DNA of 40,811 bases, from contig JADFDN010000012.1 in assembly GCA_018262815.1 (NCBI GenBank), positions 1-40,811 of the forward strand, read 5' to 3'. Shown here in pieces: positions 25,931 through 34,025 of the stretch. The notes under the pieces are model-generated. The model saw only the letters and a program-made list of their open reading frames with translations, was not told the origin of the DNA and made no database searches. The first letter of the stretch is position 1. The number at the start of each line of letters is the position of its first letter. Both the position numbers and the translations under genes were made by a program. The DNA comes from Thiobacillus sp. (lineage in GTDB: Bacteria > Pseudomonadota > Gammaproteobacteria > Burkholderiales > Thiobacillaceae).

Positions 25931-27403
25931 ATGGCTTCATTCAATGCTGCCGACGAAGGCGCACTGCTGTTGTCGATTTTGCAGGAATCCACCACCGAAG
26001 TGCTGGTGTTCGACGCGGACACCCTGCATATCGTCCAGGCCAACCCCGCCGCCACGCACAATCTGCAGCACCGCCTCAAGGCCTTGCAGAAACTGACGCC
26101 GCTCGACCTGATGGCCCCCCAGGACGCCCGCTCGTTCAGCACCCTGCTGGCCCTGCTGAAAAACGGCAAGAAACGCCGCACCGCGCTCAACGTGTACTTC
26201 CAGCGCCGCGACGGCACCCGCTATCCGGTCGAGGCCCGGCTGCGCTATTCGGGCGATTACGACAAGCCGGTCTTCATCTGCATTGCCAACGACGTCAGCC
26301 AGCGCGAAGCCACGCGGCAGGCGCTGGCGCACTCGGAATCGGACCTGCGCGCGATCGTGGCGCACATTCCCGGCATGGCCTTCCAGATCATGCGCCGGCA
26401 CGATGCGCCCCCCGTCCTGCGCTACGCCAGCGAGCAATCCGAGCAGCTGCTCGACATCAAGGCGTCCGCCCTGTGCGCCAGACCGGAACGCTTCTTCAAG
26501 CTGATCCTGGAAGAGGACAAGGCCGACTATCTGGCCAGGCTGGCCGACGCCGACGGCGGCCACCTGAGCTTCAACTGGGAAGGCCGCATCTGGATGAAAG
26601 CCTGGGCGGACGTGAAATGGGTGTCGATCCGCGTCAGCCAGCGCAAGGTGGCCGGCAACCTGATCTGGGACGGCATCATGCTCAACGTCACCCAGAGCAA
26701 GCAGGCGGAAGCCGAAATCCGCCGCTCGCGGGAACAGGTGAGCGCGCTGGCCTCGCATGTGGAAAGGGTCAAGGAGCAGGAACGCGTCCACCTGGCCCGC
26801 GAGGTGCACGACGATCTTGGCGGCAACCTCACCGCCATCAAGATCGTGCTGTCCTGGCTGAAGGCCAACCTGCCGCCCGATGCCACTCGGCTGATCCAGC
26901 GCACCGACTACCTCGACCAGGTGGTCGACCAGACATTCGAGGCCGCCCACCGCATTGCATCCAACCTGCGCCCGGCCGCGCTCGACCTGGGCATCGTCCC
27001 GGCCATCAAATGGCAGCTGAAGCGCTTTGCCCTGAACACAGATATCGCCTACCGCTTCAGCGCCACCGACGAGTCCATTCCGCTCGACCCCGACGCCGCG
27101 ATCGCCGTGTTCCGCATCGTGCAGGAAGCACTGACCAATGTCGCCAAGCACGCCGGTGCCTCGCGGGTCAAACTCAGGCTGGAGCTGGAGGCCGACGGCC
27201 TGCAGCTCACGCTGACCGACAATGGGCGCGGCATCCAGCCCGGGCACAACGACAAAAGCTCGTCCGGCTTCGGTCTGCTCGGCATGAGCGAACGTGCGGC
27301 CGCACTGGGCGGCGAGCTGACGGTCCAGCCCGCCAAACGCCAGGGCACCCGGGTCAGGTTGCGCATCCCCCTGTCCGCCGCCGCGCCCGCGACGGCGAAA
27401 TGA
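25931..27403 (+). CDS. PAS sensor histidine kinase, NarX/UhpB type (HisKA_3)
   Basis: A 490-residue kinase with no clear membrane segment, so probably cytosolic. Two PAS-like regions lie at ~15-125 (ILQESTTEVLVFDADTLHIVQANPAA) and ~140-260. The HisKA_3 dimerisation helix carries HLAREVHDDLGGNL with His293 as the phosphorylated residue. The ATPase domain follows: QEALTNVAKHA (Asn403), TDNGRGI (430-434) and GFGLLGMSERA (446 on). It would phosphorylate the response regulator encoded 37 bases downstream. The signal is not deducible. It is divergent from the AmmeMemoRadiSam operon. Confidence 0.9.
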   Translation: MASFNAADEGALLLSILQESTTEVLVFDADTLHIVQANPAATHNLQHRLKALQKLTPLDLMAPQDARSFSTLLALLKNGKKRRTALNVYFQRRDGTRYPVEARLRYSGDYDKPVFICIANDVSQREATRQALAHSESDLRAIVAHIPGMAFQIMRRHDAPPVLRYASEQSEQLLDIKASALCARPERFFKLILEEDKADYLARLADADGGHLSFNWEGRIWMKAWADVKWVSIRVSQRKVAGNLIWDGIMLNVTQSKQAEAEIRRSREQVSALASHVERVKEQERVHLAREVHDDLGGNLTAIKIVLSWLKANLPPDATRLIQRTDYLDQVVDQTFEAAHRIASNLRPAALDLGIVPAIKWQLKRFALNTDIAYRFSATDESIPLDPDAAIAVFRIVQEALTNVAKHAGASRVKLRLELEADGLQLTLTDNGRGIQPGHNDKSSSGFGLLGMSERAAALGGELTVQPAKRQGTRVRLRIPLSAAAPATAK

Positions 27404-27440
27404 CGGCATAATCAGTCAATACCAAAAGCAGAGAATTTTC

Positions 27441-28088
27441 GTGGCTGCAGCAAAACCGTACCGCATCCTCATCGTCGACGACCACGCCATCGTGCGCGAA
27501 GGGCTCAAGCAGATCCTGGCGGAAGTCGACGACATCGAAGTCGCCGGCGAAGCCGACTGTTCCAGCCGCGCCCTGCAGATGGCCCGCAGCGAGCCGTGGG
27601 ACCTGGTGCTGATGGACATCACCATGCCCGACCGCAGCGGCCTGGAAACGCTGGAACTGATGAAAAAGGAGTATCCCGGCATCAAGGTGCTGATGTTGTC
27701 GATGCACCGCGAAACCCAGTATGCGGTGCGGGCGCTGAAAAGCGGCGCGGCCGGCTATCTCAACAAGCAGAGCGCGCCGGACCAGCTCGTCGCTGCCATC
27801 CGCCTGGTCGCCTCAGGCAAGAAATACATCAGCGCCGAAGTGGCCCAGGAGCTCGCCAGCCAGGTCAGCGGCGAACGCGATGGCCTGCCGCACGAGGGCC
27901 TGTCCAACCGCGAATACCAGACCCTGTGCATGATCGCCTCCGGCCTGCCCGTCTCCGCCATCGCCGACCAGCTGGCGCTGTCGGTCAAGACCATCAGCAT
28001 GTACCGCGCCCGCCTGCTGAAGAAGATGCAGCTGAAGAACAACGCCGAACTGACGCATTACGCCATCCGGCACGGCCTACTCGACTGA
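27441..28088 (+). CDS. NarL/FixJ-family response regulator
   Basis: The 215-residue protein has a receiver with acidic pocket Asp13/Asp14, phospho-acceptor Asp59 in VLMDITMPD and Lys109 in YLNKQ. A LuxR-type helix-turn-helix is at ~150-212 (LSNREYQTLCMIASGLPVSAIADQLALSVKTISMYRARLLKKM, shown in part by its ends). The start is a GTG. It is the partner of the upstream kinase and a DNA-binding regulator. Its targets are unknown; the next gene is a diguanylate cyclase 166 bases away, then the flagellins. Confidence 0.9.
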   Translation: MAAAKPYRILIVDDHAIVREGLKQILAEVDDIEVAGEADCSSRALQMARSEPWDLVLMDITMPDRSGLETLELMKKEYPGIKVLMLSMHRETQYAVRALKSGAAGYLNKQSAPDQLVAAIRLVASGKKYISAEVAQELASQVSGERDGLPHEGLSNREYQTLCMIASGLPVSAIADQLALSVKTISMYRARLLKKMQLKNNAELTHYAIRHGLLD

Positions 28089-28090
28089 GG

Positions 28091-28135
28091 TTCGAGCGCA
28101 AGGTTCGGGACGCAAGAAAAACCTTGCCGCTCGAA
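28091..28135. repeat. Long imperfect inverted repeat between the response regulator and cyclase genes
   Basis: The left arm TTCGAGCGCAAGGTT (28091-28105) pairs with AACCTTG-C-CGCTCGAA (28120-28135), 15 bp with one bulged C, around a 14-base loop. There is no T-run after it, so it is not a standard terminator. Its TTCRAG..GCAAG vocabulary resembles the element at 37166-37250. Confidence 0.7.
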
Positions 28136-28254
28136 TCCCGCATCTCACTTTGGAATTGACAGGGTTTCCCCGCCCTAATCCGCCCTTCACCCGCCCCCTG
28201 AGCGCCCTACCATGCGAGGCATAGAGAAGGCCCCGACCGGGCCAAGGCGCGCAC

Positions 28255-29883
28255 ATGGCTGAACCCACCGTCAACATCAATCTGGACAATCCGACCGAGG
28301 TCGCGCGGGAAACCCTGCGCCGCCTGGCCATGCGCCGGATCGCGCCGACCCCGGACAATTACCAGACGCTGTACGAGGAAATCGTCGGCAAGCCGGCCGC
28401 CGCAGGCGCCGTCGCCTCCGCAGCCAGCGTGCTCGCCGAGCTGGCCACCGACCTGCAGACGCACTACCCCGCGCTGTCGAACCAGGCGGCCAATCTCCAC
28501 AAGGCCATCGGCAAGAGCGACTGGCGGCAATGCAGCTTCCTGCTGTCCGAAATCGCCGTGCAGCTCAAGCAGCAGCCAGGCGATGGCAAGGACCGCCCGC
28601 GGGCGGACAAGGACAGGCCGGCGCGGTCGATCGACCTCGGCGCCGCGGCGCCCGAGGATAATCTGGCGCTGTTGCGCGAACTGTTGTCCAAAACCCTGGA
28701 ATTCGGCATGGCGTCGCAACTGTCGCACGCCCCGCGCCTGGCGGAAAAAACCCAGCAGATCGCCGTCGCCGTGCGCGGCGCCCACAGCGACCTCGCCCTG
28801 CGCGACGTCGCAGCCAGCCTCAAATCGCTGTGGGTCAGCATCGAGATGCAGTCTTCCGATGCCCAGCAGCAACAGGAAATGCTCAAGCGCATCCTGCTGC
28901 TGCTGGTGGAAAACATCGGCGAGCTGCTCGACGACGACACCTGGCTGCGCGGCCAGCTCGACATGGTGCAGCAAGTCGTCGCCGGCCCGCTTAAAATCCA
29001 GTCGCTGCAGGAAGCGGAGAAGCGTCTCAAGGAAGTCATCTACAAGCAGGGCATGGTCAAGCACGGCCTGCGCGAGGCTACCGCCACGCTGAAGGCCACG
29101 ATGACCACCTTCGTCAGCCGCATGAGCGACGCCGTGGCGGCCAACGACGAATACCAGGGCAAGATCGCCTCCCATATCGAGCGCATCAGTAGCACCGAAG
29201 ACGTGCTGGAGCTGAACCGCATACTCGAGAGCCTGCTGGAGGAAACCCGCACCGCACAGGCGGACAGCCGGCGCGCGCACGATCAGCTGGTCGAGGAACG
29301 CGATACCGCGCTGCAGGCCGAAAGCCGCATCAAGCAGCTGGAAACCGAACTGGCCCAGATGAGCGCCCTGGTGCGCGAGGATCCGATGACCCGCAGCCTC
29401 AACCGGCGCGGCCTGGACGACGAGTTCACGCGCGAGGCTGCGCGCGCCGACCGTTACGACACCCCCTTCAGCATCGCCGTGCTCGACGTCGACAACTTCA
29501 AGGCGCTGAACGACAAGCGCGGCCACCAGACCGGCGACGAGGCGCTGATCCATCTGGTCAAGGTGGCGAAGGAAGAATTGCGCATCACCGACCACATCGC
29601 ACGCATGGGCGGCGAGGAATTCCTCATCATCCTGCCCAACACGCCGCTCGACGAGGCGGCCAGGATCATCACCCGTCTGCAGCGCAGCCTCACCAAGAAA
29701 TACTTTCTCGACAACAACGAGCGCGTGCTGATCACCTTCAGCGCAGGCGTAGCCGAGCGTGCCGCCGGCGAACCGCAGGAATCCACCATCGAGCGCGCCG
29801 ACAGCGCAATGTACGAAGCCAAGCACAGCGGCAAGAACCGCGTGTGCCTGGCCCCGCAGGCCTCGGCACCAGCCGCGGAATGA
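28255..29883 (+). CDS. Diguanylate cyclase (GGEEF) with long N-terminal helical region
   Basis: A 542-residue cytosolic protein. The N-terminus contains IAPTPDNYQTLYEEI, a phrase typical of a cyclase subgroup. Residues ~60-370 are helical, with coiled-coil character near the end (LVEERDTALQAESRIKQLETEL). The GGDEF domain has DPMTRSLNRRGLDDEF, DVDNFKALNDKRGHQTGDEAL and the active-site loop GGEEF at 452-456. Arg443-x-x-Asp446, five residues before GGEEF, is an inhibitory I-site, so product feedback is expected. It makes c-di-GMP from GTP. It lies just upstream of the flagellin genes; with the YcgR-type and HD-GYP proteins it gives a full c-di-GMP circuit in this window. Confidence 0.92.
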   Translation: MAEPTVNINLDNPTEVARETLRRLAMRRIAPTPDNYQTLYEEIVGKPAAAGAVASAASVLAELATDLQTHYPALSNQAANLHKAIGKSDWRQCSFLLSEIAVQLKQQPGDGKDRPRADKDRPARSIDLGAAAPEDNLALLRELLSKTLEFGMASQLSHAPRLAEKTQQIAVAVRGAHSDLALRDVAASLKSLWVSIEMQSSDAQQQQEMLKRILLLLVENIGELLDDDTWLRGQLDMVQQVVAGPLKIQSLQEAEKRLKEVIYKQGMVKHGLREATATLKATMTTFVSRMSDAVAANDEYQGKIASHIERISSTEDVLELNRILESLLEETRTAQADSRRAHDQLVEERDTALQAESRIKQLETELAQMSALVREDPMTRSLNRRGLDDEFTREAARADRYDTPFSIAVLDVDNFKALNDKRGHQTGDEALIHLVKVAKEELRITDHIARMGGEEFLIILPNTPLDEAARIITRLQRSLTKKYFLDNNERVLITFSAGVAERAAGEPQESTIERADSAMYEAKHSGKNRVCLAPQASAPAAE

Positions 29884-29912
29884 CGATCATGCAGATTTTT
29901 GAGTTGTCAGCC

Positions 29913-29939
29913 TTAACTTTCTCCAAGCCCCGACGATTC
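29913..29939 (+). promoter_or_regulatory. Possible FliA (sigma-28) promoter of the flagellin genes
   Basis: TTAACTTT-N11-GACGATTC resembles the sigma-28 consensus TAAAGTTT-N11-GCCGATAA (6 of 8 in the -35 part, 5 of 8 in the -10 part including CGAT) with the standard spacing. It is 95 bases ahead of the first flagellin ATG. Confidence 0.42.
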
Positions 29940-30033
29940 CTCTCACAACGGCGGTTCATGTAGCCCCAGCGGCCAGACCAACGTTGACGGCACCAGAGAG
30001 CCGGAACCCTCGACCCACCAAGGAGAAAACATC

Positions 30034-30687
30034 ATGGCACAAGTAATCAACACCAACGTAGGCGCCCTGTTTGCCGGCGCCGCACTGAACAAGTCGGCCG
30101 TCGCCCTGCAGACCGCCCAGGAGCGCCTTTCCTCCGGCCTGCGCATCAACAGCGCCAAGGACGACATCACCGGCCTCGGCATCGCCACGGCCTACGACAC
30201 CCAGATCCGCGCCGCGAACGTGAACATCCGCAACGCCAACGACGCCATCTCGACCGCACAGACCAACGACGGCTACCTCGGGCAGATCACCGAGAACCTG
30301 CAGCGCATCGCCGAAGTGCTGGTCGGAACCCCCGCCGGCACCGCTGAGACGACTGCACTGATCGCCGAGAACACCCGCATCAATGCCCTGATCTCAACGG
30401 GCGCTCCCACCTTGACCGGCACCATTGCCAGCGTCGCATCGGATCTGGCCGCAGTCGGCACCGCCCGCGCAGCCTTCGGTGCCACCATGGCCACCAAGGC
30501 TTCCGAAGTGGCCACCCTGCAGATCAGCGCGGTGAACCTGTCGGCCGCCTACAGCCGGATCATGGATACCGACTACGCCGCAGAAACCACGGCGCTGGCC
30601 CGCAACAACATTCTGCAACAGGCGGGTACGGCCATGCTGGCGCAAGCCAACCAGACCCCGCAAAACGTGCTGACGCTGCTGCGTTAA
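30034..30687 (+). CDS. fliC1: Short flagellin 1
   Basis: A 217-residue flagellin. Residues 1-97 match the flagellin N-terminal D0/D1a region (MAQVINTN, ERLSSGLRINSAKDD, ITENLQRI). Residues 149-217 match the C-terminal D1/D0 region (NLSAAYSRIMDTDYAAETTALARNNILQQAGTAMLAQAN). Only about 50 residues join them, where ordinary flagellins have a full second D1 helix, a beta hairpin and usually D2/D3. The joining segment is Thr/Ser/Ala-rich (GTPAGTAETT, STGAPTLTGT) and could carry O-glycans. The ends needed for export and polymerisation are intact. AAGGAG lies ahead of the ATG. It is exported by the flagellar type III system and should form filament together with the second copy, 24 bases downstream. 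Confidence 0.93.
   Translation: MAQVINTNVGALFAGAALNKSAVALQTAQERLSSGLRINSAKDDITGLGIATAYDTQIRAANVNIRNANDAISTAQTNDGYLGQITENLQRIAEVLVGTPAGTAETTALIAENTRINALISTGAPTLTGTIASVASDLAAVGTARAAFGATMATKASEVATLQISAVNLSAAYSRIMDTDYAAETTALARNNILQQAGTAMLAQANQTPQNVLTLLR
30477..30683 (+). repeat. 207-base direct repeat, copy 1 (3' part of fliC1)
   Basis: By eye, this stretch is base-for-base identical to 31161-31367 in the second flagellin gene. Identity ends at the last base of the final Arg codon (CGT versus CGC). It points to recent duplication or gene conversion. Confidence 0.85.
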
Positions 30688-30711
30688 TCGCCCGCCCGAT
30701 AGGAGAAGATC

Positions 30712-31371
30712 ATGGCACAAGTCATCAACACCAACGTAGGCGCCCTGTTTGCCGGCGCTGCACTGAACAAGTCGGCCGTCGCCCTGCAGACCGCCCAGGA
30801 ACGCTTGTCTTCCGGCCTGCGCATCAACAGCGCCAAGGACGACATCACCGGCCTCGGCATCGCCACCGGCTACGACACCCAGATCCGCGCCGCGAACGTG
30901 AACATCCGCAACGCCAACGACGCCATCTCGACCGCACAGACCAAGGATGGCTACCTCGGACAGATCACCGAGAACCTCCAGCGCATTGGCGAGATTCTGG
31001 TCGGAACGCCCGCAGGCAATGCGGAAACCGCAGCGCTGATCCTGGAAAACAACCGTATCAGGACGCTTGAAGGAGGCGCGGCCCTTACTGCCTCCGGTAA
31101 TGGCACCGCTGCGCAGGTTGCCGCTGATCTCGTGACGATAGGAGCTGCACGCGCCGCGTACGGTGCCACCATGGCCACCAAGGCTTCCGAAGTGGCCACC
31201 CTGCAGATCAGCGCGGTGAACCTGTCGGCCGCCTACAGCCGGATCATGGATACCGACTACGCCGCAGAAACCACGGCGCTGGCCCGCAACAACATTCTGC
31301 AACAGGCGGGTACGGCCATGCTGGCGCAAGCCAACCAGACCCCGCAAAACGTGCTGACGCTGCTGCGCTGA
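30712..31371 (+). CDS. fliC2: Short flagellin 2
   Basis: A 219-residue paralogue of the preceding flagellin. Residues 1-100 differ at only a handful of positions (for example Ala53 to Gly, Asn78 to Lys) and the last 69 are identical. The ~50-residue centre is clearly different (NAETAALILENNRIRTLEGGAALTASGNG, shown in part), so variation is concentrated in the surface-exposed joint. TAGGAGAA precedes the ATG. No terminator lies between the two genes, so they are probably cotranscribed. It carries the same loss of the outer D1, D2 and D3 parts. The two copies may form mixed filaments or act in different conditions. Confidence 0.93.
   Translation: MAQVINTNVGALFAGAALNKSAVALQTAQERLSSGLRINSAKDDITGLGIATGYDTQIRAANVNIRNANDAISTAQTKDGYLGQITENLQRIGEILVGTPAGNAETAALILENNRIRTLEGGAALTASGNGTAAQVAADLVTIGAARAAYGATMATKASEVATLQISAVNLSAAYSRIMDTDYAAETTALARNNILQQAGTAMLAQANQTPQNVLTLLR
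31161..31367 (+). repeat. 207-base direct repeat, copy 2 (3' part of fliC2)
   Basis: Identical by eye to 30477-30683; the pair lies in the same orientation 684 bases apart, so recombination could delete one flagellin and leave a chimera. Confidence 0.85.
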
Positions 31372-31392
31372 TCAGCCCGTTAACATGACCTT

Positions 31393-31417
31393 CCCCAGCC
31401 GGCGTAGCCGGTTGGGG
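31393..31417. other. Strong hairpin between fliC2 and flaG
   Basis: An 11-bp stem (CCCCAGCCGGC / GCCGGTTGGGG, one G-T pair) with a GTA loop starts 21 bases after the fliC2 stop. No T-run follows (ACTTAGTAC), so it is more likely a processing or mRNA-stabilising structure, or a weak attenuator that lets flagellin be made in excess over FlaG-FliD. Confidence 0.6.
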
Positions 31418-31440
31418 ACTTAGTACAAAGGATTGTCGCC

Positions 31441-31785
31441 ATGATTATCCAGAGCTCACCCCCGATCAATCAAGCCGTTCAGCCTGATGTGCGCACCTAT
31501 GGCGCCGCGCCCGCCAGGCCGGTCCCCGTCACGCCGGACCCGAGTGCGCCCCAACCTACCGTCGAAGAGTTGAAGCACGCCGTGGCGGCCATCAACCAGG
31601 CGATGCAACAGTCGAACCGCAATCTCGAATTCAGCGTGGACTCCGATACCCACAGAACCGTGGTCAGGATGGTGGACACCAGCACCGGCGAATTGATTCG
31701 CCAATTTCCGTCGGAAACGACCCTGGCCATTTCACGCGGAATCGATCAATTCCAGCAAGGCCTACTTCTCAAACAGAAGGCATAA
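31441..31785 (+). CDS. flaG: FlaG family protein
   Basis: The 114-residue protein has a Pro-rich N-terminal half (PARPVPVTPDPSAPQP) and a conserved FlaG domain from ~40: EELKHAVAAINQAMQQSNRNLEFSVD, then VVRMVDTSTGELIRQFPSE. FlaG proteins lie between flagellin and fliD genes and influence filament length or assembly; the mechanism is unsettled. AAGGAT precedes the ATG. It is 15 bases ahead of fliD. Confidence 0.88.
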   Translation: MIIQSSPPINQAVQPDVRTYGAAPARPVPVTPDPSAPQPTVEELKHAVAAINQAMQQSNRNLEFSVDSDTHRTVVRMVDTSTGELIRQFPSETTLAISRGIDQFQQGLLLKQKA

Positions 31786-31800
31786 GCCGGGAGGCTGACA

Positions 31801-33222
31801 ATGGCAGAAATTACGGCTTCAAGCATGGGCGCACTGGATGTTCCCGCACTCGTCTCGCAATTGATGGCGGTCGAGCGCCGGCCTATCGACCAGCTCGACG
31901 CCAAAATTGCCAGCTACGAAACCAAGATTTCCTCCTACGGCACGATCAGCGGCCTGGTCTCGAGCTTTCAGGCCGCGGCGAGCACCTTGGCCGCCAGTTT
32001 CCAGAAAATCGCCGCCACGCCGTCCGATGCCAGCGTGCTTGCCGCGACCGCCGGCAGCACTGCGGTGCCCGGCACGTACAGCGTGAGCGTGAGCAAGCTG
32101 GCGCAATCGCAAAACCTGGTGGCTGCCGGACAAACCAGCAGCACCGCCGCCATCGGCGACGGCACCGCCACCACGGTCACATTCGACTTCGGCACCATCA
32201 GCGGCGGCACGCTGACCGACGGCGTCTACAGCGGCGCCGCCTTCACGTCCAACGGCAGCGGCAGCGCGAGCATCGTCATCGATGGCACCAACAACACCCT
32301 GGAAGGCATTCGCGACGCGATCAATGCCGCCGACCTCGGCGTCACCGCGACCATCGTCAACGACGGCAGCGGCACGCCCTATCGCCTTGCGCTGAGTTCG
32401 AGCAGTTCGGGCGCCAGCAACAGCCTCAAGATCACCACCAGCGGCGGAGACGGCTCGATCGACAGCCTGCTGGGCTACGACCCGGCCGGCACGCAGAACC
32501 TGACCCAGACCCTGGCCGCCCAGAATGCCCAGCTCACGGTGAACGGCATCGCGATCACCAGCGCGACCAACACCATCAGCGAAGCCATCCAGGGCGTCTC
32601 GCTCACGCTCAAGAACACCACCAGCTCGCCGTCCAGCCTGACGGTGGAGAACGACACGGCGTCGATCAAGACCGCGATGACCGACTTTATCGACGCCTAC
32701 AACGCGCTGGCCAGCCAGATCAAGTCGCGTTCCGCCTTCGGCACCAATACCAAGGAATCAGGTTCCCTGGCAGGCGACGGCACCTTGCGCCTCATGCAGG
32801 ACCAGCTGCGCGGCATTTTCATGACGCCTGCAAGCGGCGGCACGCTGACCTCGCTTGCCCAGGTCGGCGTTTCAACCCAGAAAGATGGCACGCTGAAGCT
32901 GGACAGCAGCAAATTCGACAGCGCCATGGCGGCCGATTTCGGCGATGTGACGAACCTGTTTTCTTCCGCGACGGGCTTCGCCACCCGGCTGGAAGACTGG
33001 GGACAATCCACGCTTGCAGTCGGCGGCCTGATCGAGACGCGCACGAAGAGCCTCAACCAGCACGTCAAGAACTACAACGACGAAATCGACAGGCTGGAAA
33101 ACCGGATGTCGGCCCTGCAGAAAAAGCTGACGGCCGAGTACACCAACCTGAACCTCCTGCTGAACAACATGAACAGCACCAGCGCCTACCTGTCGCAGCA
33201 ACTGGCTTCCAGCAATAAATAA
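31801..33222 (+). CDS. fliD: Flagellar filament cap protein FliD
   Basis: A 473-residue protein with the N-terminal FliD domain (GALDVPALVSQLMAVERRPIDQLDAKIASYETKIS, in part), Ser/Thr/Gly-rich central surface domains (~80-280) and a C-terminal coiled region (IDRLENRMSALQKKLTAEYTNLNLLL). FliD forms the pentameric or hexameric cap that folds exported flagellin onto the growing filament; it may also adhere to surfaces. GGGAGG precedes the ATG. The length is normal for the family even though the flagellins are very short. Confidence 0.93.
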   Translation: MAEITASSMGALDVPALVSQLMAVERRPIDQLDAKIASYETKISSYGTISGLVSSFQAAASTLAASFQKIAATPSDASVLAATAGSTAVPGTYSVSVSKLAQSQNLVAAGQTSSTAAIGDGTATTVTFDFGTISGGTLTDGVYSGAAFTSNGSGSASIVIDGTNNTLEGIRDAINAADLGVTATIVNDGSGTPYRLALSSSSSGASNSLKITTSGGDGSIDSLLGYDPAGTQNLTQTLAAQNAQLTVNGIAITSATNTISEAIQGVSLTLKNTTSSPSSLTVENDTASIKTAMTDFIDAYNALASQIKSRSAFGTNTKESGSLAGDGTLRLMQDQLRGIFMTPASGGTLTSLAQVGVSTQKDGTLKLDSSKFDSAMAADFGDVTNLFSSATGFATRLEDWGQSTLAVGGLIETRTKSLNQHVKNYNDEIDRLENRMSALQKKLTAEYTNLNLLLNNMNSTSAYLSQQLASSNK

Positions 33223-33236
33223 ATCGGGAGATAGAC

Positions 33237-33671
33237 GTGTACTCGAACCCAAGAAACGCTGCCCATCACTACGCCAACGTCGGTCTGGAAACCGGCGTGG
33301 TCGCGGCCAGCCCGCATCAGCTCATCATCATGCTGTACGAAGGCGCCGAGCTGGCCGTGCGGATGGCGATCAGGCATATCAATGACGGCGACCTCGAAAA
33401 GAAATCGGCTGCCATCACCAAGGCCAGCACCATCATCCTGGAAGGGCTGCGCGCCGCGCTCGACCTTCAGCAGGGCGGCGAGATCGCACAACAGCTGGGC
33501 GCGCTGTACGACTACATGAACCAGCGTCTGCTGCTTGCTCACGTCAAAAACGAAACGGCGCCGCTCGAGGAAGTGCTGGGTCTGCTGCAGGAGCTCCACG
33601 GCGCCTGGCAGCAGATCAGCGCCCCTGCCCGCCCCGCCTCGCTGCCCACTCACCATTCCATTGCCGCCTGA
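33237..33671 (+). CDS. fliS: Flagellin export chaperone FliS
   Basis: The 144-residue helical protein has the FliS signature VVAASPHQLIIMLYEGAELAVRMA near residues 22-45 and KASTIILEGLRAALDLQQGGEIAQQLGALYDYMNQRL after it. FliS binds the flagellin C-terminus and keeps it unpolymerised until export. The start is a GTG with GGGAGA ahead. It follows fliD by 14 bases and fliT follows by 13. The flagellin C-terminal D0 helix it would bind is intact in both copies. Confidence 0.92.
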   Translation: MYSNPRNAAHHYANVGLETGVVAASPHQLIIMLYEGAELAVRMAIRHINDGDLEKKSAAITKASTIILEGLRAALDLQQGGEIAQQLGALYDYMNQRLLLAHVKNETAPLEEVLGLLQELHGAWQQISAPARPASLPTHHSIAA

Positions 33672-33684
33672 TCCGGAGTCCACC

Positions 33685-34014
33685 ATGACCAGCCACGAAA
33701 TGCTCACCACCTACGAGTCGCTCTCCGAACTCACCGGCACCATGCTGAACGCTGCCCGCCAGGGCGAGTGGGATGACCTGGCTGCGCTGGAGCAACGCTG
33801 CCAGGTGCATGTCGGCAATCTGATGCGGGCGGCGCCGGTGCGGCTGAACGAAACCGAGCAGCGCACCAAGGTGGCGATCATTCGCACCATCCTGAAGAAC
33901 GATGCCCAGATCCGCGCGCTGACCGAGCCGCGCCTCCACGAGCTGCAGCAGCGCCTGAGCATGACGCGTGCCGGCCAGCGCGGCGTCGAAGCCTACGGCG
34001 CGCAGCGAGCCTGA
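33685..34014 (+). CDS. fliT: Flagellar protein FliT
   Basis: The 109-residue helical protein resembles betaproteobacterial FliT: LTTYESLSELTGTMLNAARQGEWDDLAALEQRC, then LTEPRLHELQQRLS. FliT is the export chaperone for FliD and, in enterics, restrains FlhDC. The start at 33685 is supported by family length and position right after fliS; the frame is open upstream inside fliS. Sequence conservation in this family is low, so the call rests partly on position. Confidence 0.8.
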   Translation: MTSHEMLTTYESLSELTGTMLNAARQGEWDDLAALEQRCQVHVGNLMRAAPVRLNETEQRTKVAIIRTILKNDAQIRALTEPRLHELQQRLSMTRAGQRGVEAYGAQRA

Positions 34015-34025
34015 CGCCTTCCCTC

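Noticed and set aside
25834-29826. Long open frames on the minus strand across the kinase, regulator and cyclase genes
   Set aside because: They are antisense frames of high-GC genes with no stop codons by composition; the plus-strand proteins carry full family motifs.
30034-31371. Flagellin genes as truncated pseudogenes
   Set aside because: Both frames are open from a well-placed start to a stop, with intact conserved N- and C-terminal ends; they are short by internal loss, not by frameshift or nonsense mutation.
30034-31371. Phase-variable invertible segment in the flagellin locus
   Set aside because: The repeats are direct, not inverted, so inversion is not possible; only deletion or conversion could occur.
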